This document shows positions 22,936 through 33,888 of a stretch of DNA of 64,000 bases, piece after piece. How positions within the stretch are numbered: the stretch's first letter is position 1; each line of letters starts with the position of its first letter. This stretch comes from Achatina immaculata (lineage: Eukaryota; Mollusca; Gastropoda; Stylommatophora; Achatinidae): assembly GCA_009760885.1 (NCBI GenBank), contig CM019707.1:36298234-36362233 (forward strand), read 5' to 3'. The position numbers were made by a program, and so were the translations under genes. The notes under the pieces are model-generated. The model saw nothing but the letters and a program-made list of their open reading frames with translations. It did no database searches and was not told the origin of the DNA.

Positions 22936-25378
22936 CCGTATCATTCATTCATTCATTTGCATGTCCCTTGTGGAACTTTGCCTCCCTAACAGCTCTCCTG
23001 TAGGCCTCTCGGTTGTGAGCAAGATGGCCTGCTGCTGATGCATCCATTTGCAGATCATCAACGATGTCTTGCAGCCATTTTCGCCTTGGTCTTCCTCTCT
23101 TTCTTTTCCCATTATGTACCCTTCCAAGACGGTTTTCTCTAGATTATCATCACGTTTAATGTGTCCAAAATATTTAATTTTTCTCTGTTTAATCATCTTT
23201 ACTAGCCAGTCTTCTTCAATATTAAGCTCTTGTAGTATAGATATATTTGTTCTTTTTGTGTCCATGATAATTGAAGAAGTCTTCTGTAGCATTTACATTC
23301 AAAGGCATTTATGTGTTTCTCAGCTGTTTTGTTAAGTGTCCAGGTCTCACAAGCATATGTTGTGATGGGAAAAATGCATGCCCTTATAAATCTTATTTTT
23401 GTAGTTCTGTCTGTTCCTATACACAGATTCTTTAGTTGTTTTACTTTTTGAAGATGTCCTCCTTTTAATTTCCCTCATTGTATCTCCATTATTAGTTAGC
23501 AGTGATCCAAGATATTCTAAACTCTCTACTTCTTCCAGCTTTTCCTCATTGATACATATATCAGCAGCCTTGTTTGTTTTGTCAGTCGTCATCAATTTAG
23601 TTTTCTTAGCGTTAAGATAGGGGTTTTGCTCTTCGCTGTTCTTAAGGACTGACATAATTAGTTTTTTCCATTCCTTTTTGTGTTGTGGACAGTAATACTG
23701 TGTCATCAGCATATCTAATCTCTGGTATTTCATAACCTCCAATTGTTATGGCATCGTAATATTCTTTGTCTACATCTTCTCTAACATTCCTCATTATATT
23801 TTCAGTATACAAGTTAAATAAGTAAGGCGACAATATGCACCCCTGACGGACCCCTTGTTTTATGTCAAACCAAGTTGTTGTTTCACCATTTATTCTTGCT
23901 GCTGCTTGTTGGTCTAGATACAGCAGTGATGTTAATTGTAACAAATGTGTTGGAAATCCCATTTTTTCCATTATTTCCCAAAGTTTCTGGTGTTGTACTC
24001 AATCAAATGCCTTTGAGTAGTCTATAAAAGATAAATACAGATTCACATTAAACACTCTGCATTTCTCTATTATTCAAACTTATATTGAATATATAATCTC
24101 TTGATCCTCTTCCTTGCCTGAAACCAGCTTGGACCATATTGACTTCTTCTTCTATTTTCTTACGAAGTTTACCCATTATGATTTTTAACAGAATTTTACT
24201 GGCATGACTAATCAGGGCAACAGTTCGTGCATAATTTCAGGTTACCCTTTTTTTGGGAGTGGTATGAATATAGTTCTTTTCCATTCTTTTGGCCAAATAC
24301 CTGAATGTCATATATTTTTACATAGTGCATGATAGATTGTTGTACACTCCTTTCCTCCTGCTTTAATAAATTCAGCTATTATCTCATCACATCCTGGTGA
24401 TTTACCATTTTTCACATTCTTTATTACCCATAAAACTTCTTCTATTGTCGGTTCAGGTTCTTTCTCCTCCAATAATAATTTATACTGTTGATTTCTGCTT
24501 CCACAACCGGTTGCTTCATACATTCCTTTGCAATATTCCTTCCATCTTTCTAGAATTTCCTCTGTCTCTGTCAAGGTATTCCCCATCTCATCACAAGTTA
24601 CATTTAGCTTAGGTGTGACATTTCTCGTCAATGTCTTCATTTCTTTAAACATTTCACTATCTCTTCCACACTTCTGATGTCCTATCCTTTCACAACAATC
24701 TTGTATGTATTGTTTTTTGTCTTTTGTTATTTTTCTTCGTAATTCTTTTGTTAAAGATTTATATTCCTCTTTGTTGTTGTTTGTCACTTTCCATTATGTT
24801 TTCATTTCTCTACGTTGTTTTATCAGTTCTAGTGTGCCTGCTGTAATCCATCCATTCTTTTGTGTTTTCTTTACTGGAACCACGTCTTTAGCTGTTGTTA
24901 TTAAGATATCTCTGGCCTAAGTAGCCAATTCATCTGGTGTCATCTCCTCCTGTACAGCCATCAGGATTTTGAAACGGTTCTTCACTTCTATACCGTATTG
25001 TTCTGGTATTTTTGTAAGATCAAAGCGGAGTGGTCTTGATCCCGTAACTGTCTTTTTTATCTTTATCTTCATGTCTGCTATTAATAACTCATGGTCCGTG
25101 TAACAAGCAGCACCTGGTAAAGTTTTTGCTGATGTTCTACTTGATCTCCACCTTCTTTGCACTAAAATGTAATCTATTTGATTCTTGGTTTTCCCATCAG
25201 GTGATGTCCATGTGTAAAGTCTTCTTGGATGTTGTTTAAAAAGTGTGTTAGCAATCATTAGCTCATTTTCCATGCAAAAAAGCCATTAGATTGTAACCTA
25301 CCTCATTTCTATGTCCTATGCTTAATGTCCCTACAACATGTCCTTCATCTTCTGTTCTTTCTGTACCAATTTTTGCAT
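22936..25378 (-). mobile_element. LINE A: RTE-like non-LTR retrotransposon, 5'-truncated
   Basis: About 2.44 kb on the minus strand. In protein order: the C-terminal part of an APE-type endonuclease (TWTSPDGKTKNQIDYILVQ at ~25190, then CYTDHELLIADMKIKIK with the SDH-like TDH); a linker; the RT start (NGKSPGCDEIIAEFIKAGG at ~24380); RT core RQGCILSPYLFNLYTENIM and RYADDTVLLS (~23850-23700, catalytic YADD); then the C-terminal YFGHIKRDDNLEKTVLEGYI region. Frames are broken at several points (24300-23975, 23347, 23292), so it is dead. It lacks the first part of the endonuclease. The 3' tail is (GAAT)n at 22938-22952. The C-terminal block resembles RTE/BovB proteins. Fragments of the same family lie at 886, 7218, 11795, 13095 and 35423. 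Confidence 0.92.
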
Positions 25379-25588
25379 TATAGCAGAGTTAATAATCTGT
25401 TTAACAAAACACTCCTTATAGCAGAGTCAAATCTCTGTTTAACATAACACACCTTATACCAGAGTCAACAATATGTTTAACATAACACTCATAGCATAGT
25501 TAATAATCTGCTTAATATAACACTCCTTATACCAGAGTCAACAATCTGTTTAACATAACAATCCTTATAACAGAGTTAATAATCAATA
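25379..25588. repeat. 39-bp satellite, block 2
   Basis: About five diverged copies of the 22480-22935 unit, squeezed between LINE A and LINE B. Confidence 0.9.
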
Positions 25589-25589
25589 A

Positions 25590-28290
25590 ATTACCATTCC
25601 GCGTGGCGTAGGCGATCATTTCTCTCCACAGTTCCCTGTCTTTAGACTTGATTATGAGATCTGCCGGTGACTTTATTTCCAGCCACACTGACAGCCCATC
25701 CAGTAATTTCTCTTTCTGTCCTCCTCTGTCTCTTCTTCCCTCAATTCTTTCAAGTTGCCACAATGTGTTCCAAATTTCTTCTTCTCAGAAAATGTCCTAC
25801 AAATCTCACTTGTCTGCCTCTGATCTTTGCTGTAATTTGCCTTTTAACTCCAGCTTCTCTTAAGACTTCTTCGTTGGTTTTCTTAGCTGTCCATGGTACC
25901 TTCAGTGTCCTTCTTATGAACCACATTTCCATGGCCTCAGTTTCTCGCTGTACTCTCTTATTCATAGACCATGGTTCACATCCATAAAACAAAATTGGCT
26001 CGATGTAACATTTAAGTACTCGGAATCTTGTTTCCATTGATACGGATATATTGCACAAGATATTTCTCATTTTCTGGAATGCTGACTTGGCCTGAGCACG
26101 TCTGCTTTTTATTTCATTGTGACATTTCCCATCGGCTGTTATAATTGCTCCTAAGTACTTGAATCTATCAACTTGTTTCAGTTCTGTGCCATCGATAGTA
26201 ATGGTACATTTTGGTGGTATTCTTTTCTTTGAGATGACCATCACTTCAGTCTTCTTTTTGTTCAGACTGAGATCTTTACTTTTACTTTCACGAATCACGA
26301 CGTCCGGAAGAGTCTGTAGCTCCCCTTCACTTTTAGCAATCTGAACTGTGTCGTCTGCATAGCTTGAGTTGTTAAGGTTGTATCCCCCCCCCCCCCCAAC
26401 TGATATTCCTGGCATGCTCTCTATATTTCTCTTTATGTTTTCACTGTACAAGGAGAAGAGGTCAGGAGATAGAACACATCCTTGTCTCACTCTCAGTTTT
26501 ATGTCTTGGGATGCTCCTATTTGGTTCTCAACCTTCATTGCTGCTGATTACTGCCAATATATGTTTTGATAAGTTTCAGATCTTTCCTATCTATGTTGAT
26601 GTCTTCCAGCATTCTTATAATTTCTGTGTGTCTCACTTTATCAAATGCTTTACAGTAGTCTATGAAGCATAAGTATAGGTCCATCTTTACTTCTATTGAT
26701 CTCTCTATCAGTGTTCTTATTATATATATGGCATTACTTGTACCTTTTCCTTCGACGAAGCCACATTATTCTTCAGCGATTTCTGGTTTTATTTTGCTCT
26801 TGACTCTTCGCATGATAATACGAAACAGGATTTTGGTAACATGGTTCGATGATCTCAACATTGAACTGCAACTTGTTTCTTTGGTAGGGCAATGAAAACT
26901 GATTGCAAAAGGTCTGATGGGACATAGTTACCGTTATAGATGTCATTCAGCAATCTGGTAATTATTTCTATGCCAAGCTATGTTTCCAATTCTTCCTTGG
27001 TGATTTTATCTGGTCCTGGTGCTTTGTTGTTCTTCATGTGTTTGATGGCTTCTTCCACTTCTGCTTTTAATATGGGAGGCCCCTCATTATTATTTCGTGT
27101 ATCTAATTCGCTTCTATTGTCAACATAGAGTTCTCTAATGTATTCGCACCATCTTGCCATTATTTCATCTCTGTCCATTATTGTATGCCCCTCCTTTGAC
27201 TTCAGGCAATCAGTCTTGTGCTATGTCCTTTTGTTTGTTATCTCATTTATTTGTTTGTACATATATCTTGTGTTTCCATGATGATGTGTCTCTATTTCAT
27301 TACATTTCTTATTTATCCACTCTTCTTTAGCTTTATTGCAGTTGTGTCTTATTTCTTTATTTATTTTGTCATATTCCTCTTTATCTTCCTTAAGACTTCT
27401 TCTCCGATCTGTTAGTTGCAAAATTTCTTCCATCATCCACTCCTGTTTAGCGTGTCTTTTATTTGGAGGTAGGATTTCAATAGATGTTTGCTGAATAGAG
27501 TCTTTAAGCATATTTCATTGTTCATAAATCGTTTCAGTCTTCTCTATAGAATTATATCTATTGTGTACTATGGTCCTATATTGTTCTTGTATTGCTTTAT
27601 CTTTCTGTAACAGTTCTCTATCGAGTTCTTTGTTTTTAGCTGCTACCTTTAACCTCTTTAGCCTGATTCTCACTTTTCCTACAACTGGGATGTGGTCACT
27701 GTTGCAATCTGCTTTTGGTCTTGTTTTCATGGATATTAATGAGTTCCTGAATCTTCTGTTGATCATAATGTAATCTGTCTGGTTACATATGTTATTATTT
27801 GGGCTTTTCTGTGCCCATAGTCACCTTGGGTGTTGTTAAAACAAAGTATTTCCTATTATCATTTTATTCTTTTCTGCCTACTCAATCAACATCTCTCCTC
27901 TTGTATTTCTAATATCTAGTCCATACTTGCCAGTAGTTTCATTGCCTTGTTCAGTCCCTACTTTCGTCTTTAAATCACCCAGCACAAAGTTTAATTCCCA
28001 TGGTTTACACTGTTTCATTGCCATGTCCAGATTGTATTAAATTCTTTTATCTCATCATCAGAACTTTCTGAAATTGGTGCGTATACTTGGATGAGATTTG
28101 TGTCTATTGGGTGGCCCTGTAATTTAACCATTAACACTGTCCGATATGCACCAGAAACCTTTCACGGTTCTTACTGTCTTCTTATCCAATATTATGCTAA
28201 CTCCATTTCTATGCTGGTTTCCCTCGGAATATATTATTTTGAAGTCTTTACGATCTCTGAAATGAGATGGACTGGAGCAGGAAGCAGAGA
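25590..28290 (-). mobile_element. LINE B: second non-LTR retrotransposon, 5'-truncated
   Basis: About 2.7 kb on the minus strand. The endonuclease region includes NQHRNGVSIILDKKTVRTV (~28220), a degraded IQVYAP segment and SDHIPVVGKVRIRLKR (~27690). A coiled basic linker (27511-27221) follows, then the RT start NNKAPGPDKITKEELET (~27000) and the RT core RQGCVLSPDLFSLYSENIK with SYADDTVQIAKSEGELQ (~26480-26330). The C-terminal part has YLGAIITADGKCHNEIKSRR, FYGCEPWSMNKRVQRETEAM, RTLKVPWTAKKTNEEVLREAG and GHFLRRRNLEHIVA. The 25750-26538 frame is intact (262 aa) but stops break the rest. It resembles RTE-like elements but is clearly distinct from LINE A. Confidence 0.92.
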
Positions 28291-28385
28291 TCACGACAGA
28301 GTTAACAATCTGTTTAACATAACAGTCCTTATAGCGGAGTTAACAATCTGTTTAACATAACACTCCTTAGAGTTAACGATCTGTT
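28291..28385. repeat. 39-bp satellite, block 3
   Basis: Two to three copies of the same 39-bp unit, right of LINE B. Confidence 0.88.
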
Positions 28386-28387
28386 TG

Positions 28388-28388
28388 A

Positions 28389-28430
<42 letters not shown>

Positions 28431-28680
28431 CCGTAAGTGCCTATGGCACATGGGGCTTCCGCAAGGGTTTTTCACAAATGCCTGTCATTTGCCTTTTTTC
28501 TGCTCTTGCCTAGGTGAGCCCTCTATTGCTCAACATCCTTTCTTTTGTTCTTCTCCATGTTTCTTTTGGTCTACCCTCACTTCTGTTCATCTGTTTTACA
28601 TAGGGACAGTTAAATATTAGTTGTGCCAGCAGCTACTCTCTCCAACAGTCATAGGCATGAGAGAACTCTTGTTGTCTAAG
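28388..28680 (-). mobile_element. LINE C 3' fragment with (GA)n tail
   Basis: The minus strand matches 30270-30530: a GGCACTTACGGTTCAGAGAG junction, the phrase for HLWKTLAEAPCAIGT, and a GRPKETWRRT-type region. In element orientation it ends in (GA)n, seen here as (CT)n at 28389-28428. Confidence 0.78.
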
Positions 28681-28774
28681 GAAGCAAAGGTCGTTGGCGA
28701 GGCGCACCAGCGTACACTCTGATGTCAGTGCACTGAAAGAAAAAAGACATTCACGGGGAAAAAATCAGAATTAC

Positions 28775-28925
28775 AGAGTAGCGAAGTGCGTAGCGTACTT
28801 TGCTTCTCAAGGGAAGGCTGACAGTTCGATCCAGGGTTGAAGCATTGTAATTAATATATCTGTAAAAATTGGTACCTGGCACCTCTTGGAGATGAGAGAG
28901 GGGAAATTTTGCAACCGATGATGCT
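28775..28925 (+). mobile_element. SINE-like sequence with a different tRNA-like head
   Basis: TAGCGAAGTGCG (A-box-like) and AGTTCGATCC (B-box-like, 28811-28820) are spaced as in a tRNA. They are followed by TCTGTAAAAATTGGTACC and TGGAGATGAGAG, which weakly match the body of the SINE at 30814-31082. Confidence 0.45.
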
Positions 28926-29043
28926 CATATCACTCCGTAATGTATCAATGTGTCAATAAAATTGCCCAATACTGTGAGGACAGGACTAACTTGACTTGTA
29001 AGAGTCACTTCTTTATCTATGATATTTTGCTTCTTCTGTAAGT

Positions 29044-29446
29044 CCAGAATTACAGTGCACACACAATGTGATGTTTCATGTTCTGTTTTCTGTCTTTTGT
29101 CCAGAATTACGGCACAGTTACTCTACAATATTTCATAGCATGGTTTCTATCTTTTGTCGAGAATTACGGCACAGTTACTCTACAATATATCATAGCATGG
29201 TTTCTATCTTTTGTCCAGAATTACGGCACAGTTACTCTACAATATTTCATAGCATGGTTTCTATCTTTTGTCCAGAATTACGGCACAGATACTCTACAAT
29301 ATTTCATAGCATGGTTTCTATCTTTTGTCCAGAATTACGGCACAGATACTCTACAATATATCATATCATGGTTTCTATCTTCTGTCTAGAATTACGGCAC
29401 GGACACTCTACAATATATCATATCATGGTTTCTATCTTCTGTCTAG
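29044..29446 (+). repeat. 57-bp tandem array containing duplicated splice acceptors
   Basis: Six full copies plus degenerate upstream ones. Each includes a TTTCTATCTTTTGTCCAG pyrimidine tract and AG, followed by AATTACGGCACAGTTACTCT. The AATTACGGC start recurs at 29105, 29162, 29219, 29276, 29333, 29390 and finally 29447, which is the true exon start. The unit is 19 codons long and in the exon's frame is open in the upstream copies. The last two acceptors read TCTAG, which places an in-frame TAG before the exon if an upstream acceptor is used. Confidence 0.9.
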
Positions 29447-29582
29447 AATTACGGCACGGACACTCTGGGATGTTTCATCGTTGGCTACATGATGGTATCC
29501 TTCGGAACAGGAAACTTGGTCGCCATCTTGGCCATGGACAAACTGAAAACATTCGCCTCCCACCCCCTGATGCTGTCACTAG
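29447..29582 (+). CDS. UNC-93A-like exon (n-2)
   Basis: Preceded by TCTGTCTAG and followed by GTTCGT. It begins NYGTDTLGCFIVGYMMVSFG and ends HPLMLSL plus one base (phase 1). The first ~20 bases are amplified in the upstream 57-bp array. Confidence 0.85.
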
Positions 29583-30521
29583 GTTCGTAACCTCTGTTTG
29601 TTAACTTTTCTACCACGTACATGTCTTCGCAGAAACTGGTTGCGAAAGACAAAACATTTCAGTACAAACAAAACAGAATCACTGCCGGCGTGTGTAAAAC
29701 GTGTGGTAATTTGAAGACATTTCTAAAGCTCTAAGGGCCAGTGGATGAATTATTTGAGTTGCGTCCCCTGCGGGTCATGATTCTCAAGTGTCTTCGCAGG
29801 CTAAAGGTACTAGGGCAATGTTTGTGTCCTCAATTTATCAACGATCGTTGCTGTTTCTTTATTTAGTGGATTTAATATTCCTACTTATAGCATTCTACAC
29901 ATGTGACGCTGTCCGATTTGGCAGTTAGCGATCCATACCTTACAATGCTAGCGTCAGGGTTGGCAAACCATAGCCGGCCAAGACCCTGTCCCACATATCA
30001 GTTGGCACTCCCAGTGGAATACTTGGCCTGTGTGTATCACATGTGCACTATATTTCTACGCGTGTATATGTGTACGTATGCATATATTTTTTCTCATGTA
30101 TTCACGTATTTCAATATATATGAAAGCATTATTCATGAATGTATATATTTGATAATGCTACATGTGCGAATGTGTTTATATGTATATATTTATGAATGTA
30201 ATGTTGCACGCAATATGTATACACTTTTTATACACGTATGTTACACAGTACTGTACATTTCAAGAGTTTCTATGGGAGGCGCTAGCGATGGTTGGGACAT
30301 GTGCTCCGGATGACTGACAACTCACTACCAATAACAGCACTAAGATGGACACCACAGGGAAACAGAAGTAAGGGTAGACCAAAGGAAACATGGATAAGAA
30401 CAACAGAAAGGATGTTGAGCAATAGAGGTATTACTCGGACAAAAGCGGAGATAAAGGCAAAGGACAGGCATTTGTGGAAAACCCTTGGGGAAGCCCCATG
30501 TGCCTTGGGCACTTAAGGTTC

Positions 30522-30552
<31 letters not shown>

Positions 30553-30593
30553 AAGAGAGAGATAAAGAGAGAGAGAAAGAGATAAAGAGAGAG

Positions 30594-30624
<31 letters not shown>

Positions 30625-31328
30625 TATGGCAGACGTGTAAGGGGGTAGAAATAATGGCAAACAAGAGTGTACACAGAGACACAATTCACTACAAACTAGT
30701 ACATGATACAAGGTAACGAAAACGATGATGATGTTGATGATGATGATGATGATAATAATAAAAGGACAACGGATATATAAAATAATCACAAATTTTAACT
30801 TAAAAATACAAATAAAAAAAGGTAAAGATAACCCTGTCATGCCTTAGAGGCACATAGGGATATGGTGTTAGTGCCCATATTTTCCTTGACCTGTCAGCAC
30901 ACTAGAGGGTGATATGGTCAGTATCACGCCTGGCTGCCTTTTCCTTCCCCAACTCCAGAAGAAGTCGGGTACCCATTTCTACAGCTGGGTGACTTGGGTG
31001 CCTCTGGCCGGATTCGAACCCCCGACCTTCGCCATGAGAGACCAGTGGACTAACCAATTCGCCACCCAGACGCCCAAAAATATAAAAATACAAATGCAAT
31101 AGAAAAAAAAATATTATCCAGTTCTTGATTCCTTCAGGTTTCATCCTAAACATTGCCGTCCTAATTTTCACGTCTCTATGGAAACCGGATTCCAGCCAAT
31201 CATCGGAGCTCTTGCTGTACACTGCTTTCTGGGGAGTTGCTGATGGCACCTTACAAGCGCAGTCCCAAGGTAAGAACTGTGTGTCAGGGGCTTCTTGCTC
31301 AAGTGATGATGATGATGATGATGACGAC

Positions 31329-31360
<32 letters not shown>

Positions 31361-33702
31361 CGACGACGACGACGATGATGATGATGATGATGATGGTTAT
31401 GACGGGTAACTGCTTTGACTTTTTTTCTTAAGATCCAGGGCATACACAGAGAGATGGGACGATGCACTTCCAGCGAACAGGCCCATGCAAAGTTGGTGAT
31501 ATCCCTGTGCCGAATGGGAATGTAGACCCCATTTCAATTTGCTCGTGAAGTATTTTATATTTTTTATTGTTGTAATCATTGATAGCAACGTATGGTTTAT
31601 TGTGGGTAATATATACGTACACATGCACGCATGTATATGTTCATTATTCTGTTCTGTTACTTGTAAGTACAACATGCCGCCCTCCCCCCTGTATCACATT
31701 ACAGTATCACTCTCTCTCTCTCACTCTCTCTCTCACTCTCTCTCTCACTCGCTCTCTCTCACTCTCTCTCTCATTTGCTCTCTCACTCTCTCTCTCACTC
31801 TCTCTCACTCTCTCTCACTCGCTCTCTCACTCGCTCTCTCACTCGCTCGCTCTCTCTCAATCGCTCTCTCTCACTCTCTCACTCGCCCTCTCTCACACTC
31901 TCTCTTTCACTCGCTCTTTCACTCTCTCTCTCACTCGCTCTCTCTCTCAATCGCTCTCTCTCACTCTCTCTTACTCTCACTCTCTCACTCCCCCTCTCTC
32001 ACACTCTCTCTCTCACTCCTTCTCACTCTTTCTCTCGCTCCCTCTCTCTCACTCGCTCTCTCACTCTCTCTATCTCTCCCTCTCTCTTTCTCTCGCTCTC
32101 TCTCTAGCTCTCTCTCACTCTTTCTCACTCTTTCTCTCACTCTCTCTCTCATTCGCTCTCTCACTCTCTCTTTCTCTCTTTCTCTCACTCTCTCCCACTC
32201 CCCCTCTCTCACACTCCCTGTCTCTCTCACTCTTTCTCACTCTTTCTATCGCTCTCTCTCTCTCTCACACTCTCTCTCTCTAGTCTATGCCAGTCAGGCG
32301 TTGGTCATCATTGATTTCCACAACCATCTATTGAATTTCATAACCATCTATTGATTTCCATAACCATCTATTGATTTCCACAACCATCTATTGATTTCCA
32401 TAACCATCTATTGATTTTCATAACCATCTATTGATTTCCATAACCATCTATTGATTTTCATAACCATCTATCCTTTGCTCTGCCTATAAGATGTTTGTTT
32501 GCCCGTCTCCATACCACTCTTTTACCCCGTCAAGCATCTTGTTTCTTTTTTTTTCCCTCTTTCCATTTTCCCTCCATTTTTCCTGTTGCTACTAGGTGCT
32601 CCAGTTTGCCTCTTCTAAAAACATGTCCTACAAAATCTAGATTGTCGTGTTCAGAATTCCTCTCTTTTTCCCAGCCTCACTTAGAACATCTCCATTTCTT
32701 TTCTCGCCTGTCCTTTGTATTCCCATCATTCTTCTTAGGAACAACATCTCCGCTCCCAGGTGATGTTGAGTATTCAGGATTAGTTATTCACTGTCTCCAG
32801 ACATCCAGTTCATTTCCAGGCTCTTTCAGTCATAAAGTTGGCAACACACTGATACAGAAGTCAGGCCAGTCTTGCGTATCACTTGACATGAGGTTTTATT
32901 GATGAATCGGATGACAATGAAGATGGTGATGATGATATTCTGACCGCCGGGCAGGTTTGCCTTACCACATGGCGAGTCCATTCATACTCCCACAACTCCA
33001 GTAACAGATATAAACATCCATTTTCTCGACAGAGACATCACAAACAGCCATCCTCACAGGTACACATCCAAACATAGACTGACTGCCCCTCTCACAGTCT
33101 CTCCCACATTTCTCTGTCACGGGTTTGTCAGCCCACGAGACGTTCAAGAAGGATCTCGATCGACCACGGAAAAGTTAAAAAAGAGACTCATAACATTTGC
33201 CCTTTCTGTACAAAAACAACAGTTATCTCCCGTATACTGCTACGACATCTCTGAAAGGTATTTGATAATAACAGGAAACTGAAGGATATGAAAAGCCTTC
33301 AAAATAATGCTTGTATCCCATGTGACTGGCAACCATAGTTGAAAATATTGCTCCTGTTTCTGAAACTGTGCTTTCTCTCTCTCTCTTTTTTTTTCAGCGG
33401 TAGTAACCAGATATGCTCAGGAGGAGAAAGACACTGCCATGACTGCATTTCGGATCTGCCAGGGCATTGGGCTCATTGTAAGCTTCCTGTCCTCCATATT
33501 TTCACAAAACCTCATGACGTCACTGTACATCGCTCTGATCCTGCATGTGATTGGTTTCCTGGGACTCATTCTGGTTGCTAACGAGGTAGCGAACAGGGAT
33601 AAAGAGGCCAGGAGCGAAGCTGCGGAAGTGTCTCATGGGAACGGCGAAGCCAATCAGAATGGACCGGAACTTGGTCTTGATAACGAGGCTCAAATTACCT
33701 AA
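29447..33702 (+). CDS. UNC-93 homolog A-like protein, last three exons
   Basis: A multipass membrane protein of the UNC-93/UNC93A family (major-facilitator-like fold). The family includes the worm potassium-channel regulator UNC-93, and the ligand of UNC93A-type members is uncertain. The exons are 29447-29582, 31138-31269 and 33398-33702, with AG/GT borders and matching phases (phase 1 at both introns). They give about 190 residues ending at TAA 33700-33702. Hydrophobic segments include CFIVGYMMVSFGTGNLVAIL, LGFILNIAVLIFTSLW, LLLYTAFWGVADGTLQAQSQ (the family's 'WG..D...Q.Q' block), FRICQGIGLIVSFLSSIF and LYIALILHVIGFLGLILVA, followed by a polar acidic tail. This is roughly the C-terminal 40% of a typical family member. 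Upstream exons were not found in the window and may lie beyond the repeats. The introns hold SINE, LINE and microsatellite insertions. Confidence 0.85.
29907..30030 (+). mobile_element. SINE-X fragment in UNC-93A-like intron
   Basis: Matches the 5' third of SINE-X (TGCTAGCGTCAGGGTTGGCA, CCAAGACCCTGTCCCACAT). Truncated after ~125 bp. Confidence 0.72.
30255..30522 (+). mobile_element. LINE C C-terminal fragment
   Basis: The plus frame has GHVLRMTDNSLPITALRWTP, then GNRSKGRPKETWIRTTERML and DRHLWKTLGEAPCALGT, the C-terminal end of a non-LTR RT protein. It ends in GGCACTTAAGGTTCAGAGAG leading into (GA)n, as does the copy at 28388-28680. Confidence 0.85.
30523..30625. repeat. (GA)n microsatellite at the LINE C tail
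   Basis: GA/GAAA repeats directly joined to the LINE C 3' end. A separate (GAT)n occurs at 30724-30755. Confidence 0.93.
30814..31082 (-). mobile_element. tRNA-derived SINE with 13-bp target-site duplication
   Basis: On the minus strand the head carries an A box (TGGCGAATTGGTTAG) and a perfect B box (GGGTTCGAATCC at about 31010-31021). A ~190-bp body and a T-rich end follow. It is flanked by TAAAAATACAAAT at 30801-30813 and 31083-31095. It lies in an intron of the UNC-93A-like gene in antisense orientation. A second copy is at 17615-17790. Confidence 0.9.
31138..31269 (+). CDS. UNC-93A-like exon (n-1)
   Basis: Bounded by CCTTCAG and GTAAGA. It encodes GFILNIAVLIFTSLWKPDSS through FWGVADGTLQAQSQ and keeps phase 1 at both ends. 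Confidence 0.87.
31303..31397. repeat. (GAT/GAC)n microsatellite
   Basis: Begins about 35 nt after the splice donor of the preceding exon. The poly-Asp frame through it is intronic and not coding. Confidence 0.93.
31706..32282. repeat. 577-bp (TC)n / CTCTCAC tract
   Basis: Pyrimidine-rich plus strand in the last intron of the UNC-93A-like gene. The Ser/Leu-rich frames are artefacts. Confidence 0.95.
32318..32475. repeat. 20-bp minisatellite
   Basis: About eight copies of a 20-bp unit, AACCATCTATTGATTTCCAT. Confidence 0.93.
32490..32900 (-). mobile_element. LINE B-related 3' fragment
   Basis: The minus strand corresponds to the C-terminal region of LINE B-like proteins (compare the AAAACATGTCCTACAAAATC stretch with 25790-25805). 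Decayed, with no open frame. Confidence 0.55.
33398..33702 (+). CDS. UNC-93A-like terminal exon
   Basis: The acceptor is a T-rich tract ending TTTTCAG. The frame runs AVVTRYAQEEKDTAMTAFRI through two membrane spans to EVANRDKEARSEAAEV and ends DNEAQIT, stop TAA. Transposon sequence starts about 74 nt after the stop, so the 3' UTR must be short or overlap it. Confidence 0.88.
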
Positions 33703-33775
33703 CATAGTTTACGTCTGGCGGGAAAGTTGTGCATGTTAAAGGATTTGATATTTATTGATAAGAATAATCTAATAT

Positions 33776-33888
33776 CATCATCATCATCATCATCATCAGG
33801 TGCCGTGCCAGTCATGTTTCTCCACAGTTCCCGATCTTTGATATTTCACATCATCCCAGTAACGTTTTATTGTGATATAGCGCTAGAC
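33776..33888 (-). mobile_element. LINE B-family 3' end with (ATG)n tail, left part
   Basis: (ATC)n at 33777-33800 is the reverse complement of an (ATG)n tail. GGTGCCGTGCCAGTCATG matches the start of the LINE fragment at 46394, and TTTCTCCACAGTTCCCGATC matches 25618-25640. It is interrupted at 33889 by a hAT-like element and resumes at 35344. Confidence 0.7.

Noticed and set aside
25750..26538. 262-aa intact frame as a host gene
   Set aside because: It is the RT and C-terminal region of LINE B (YADD box), flanked by broken parts of the same element.
29068..29604. 178-aa frame of HSTIFHSMVSIFC-type repeats
   Set aside because: It lies in a different frame from the conserved UNC-93A-like exon and is created by the 57-bp array.
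31125..31409. Asp-rich C-terminal tail continuing the UNC-93A-like exon
   Set aside because: The frame passes a consensus GTAAGA donor at 31270 and the next exon continues the family's sequence in matching phase, so the (GAT)n is intronic.
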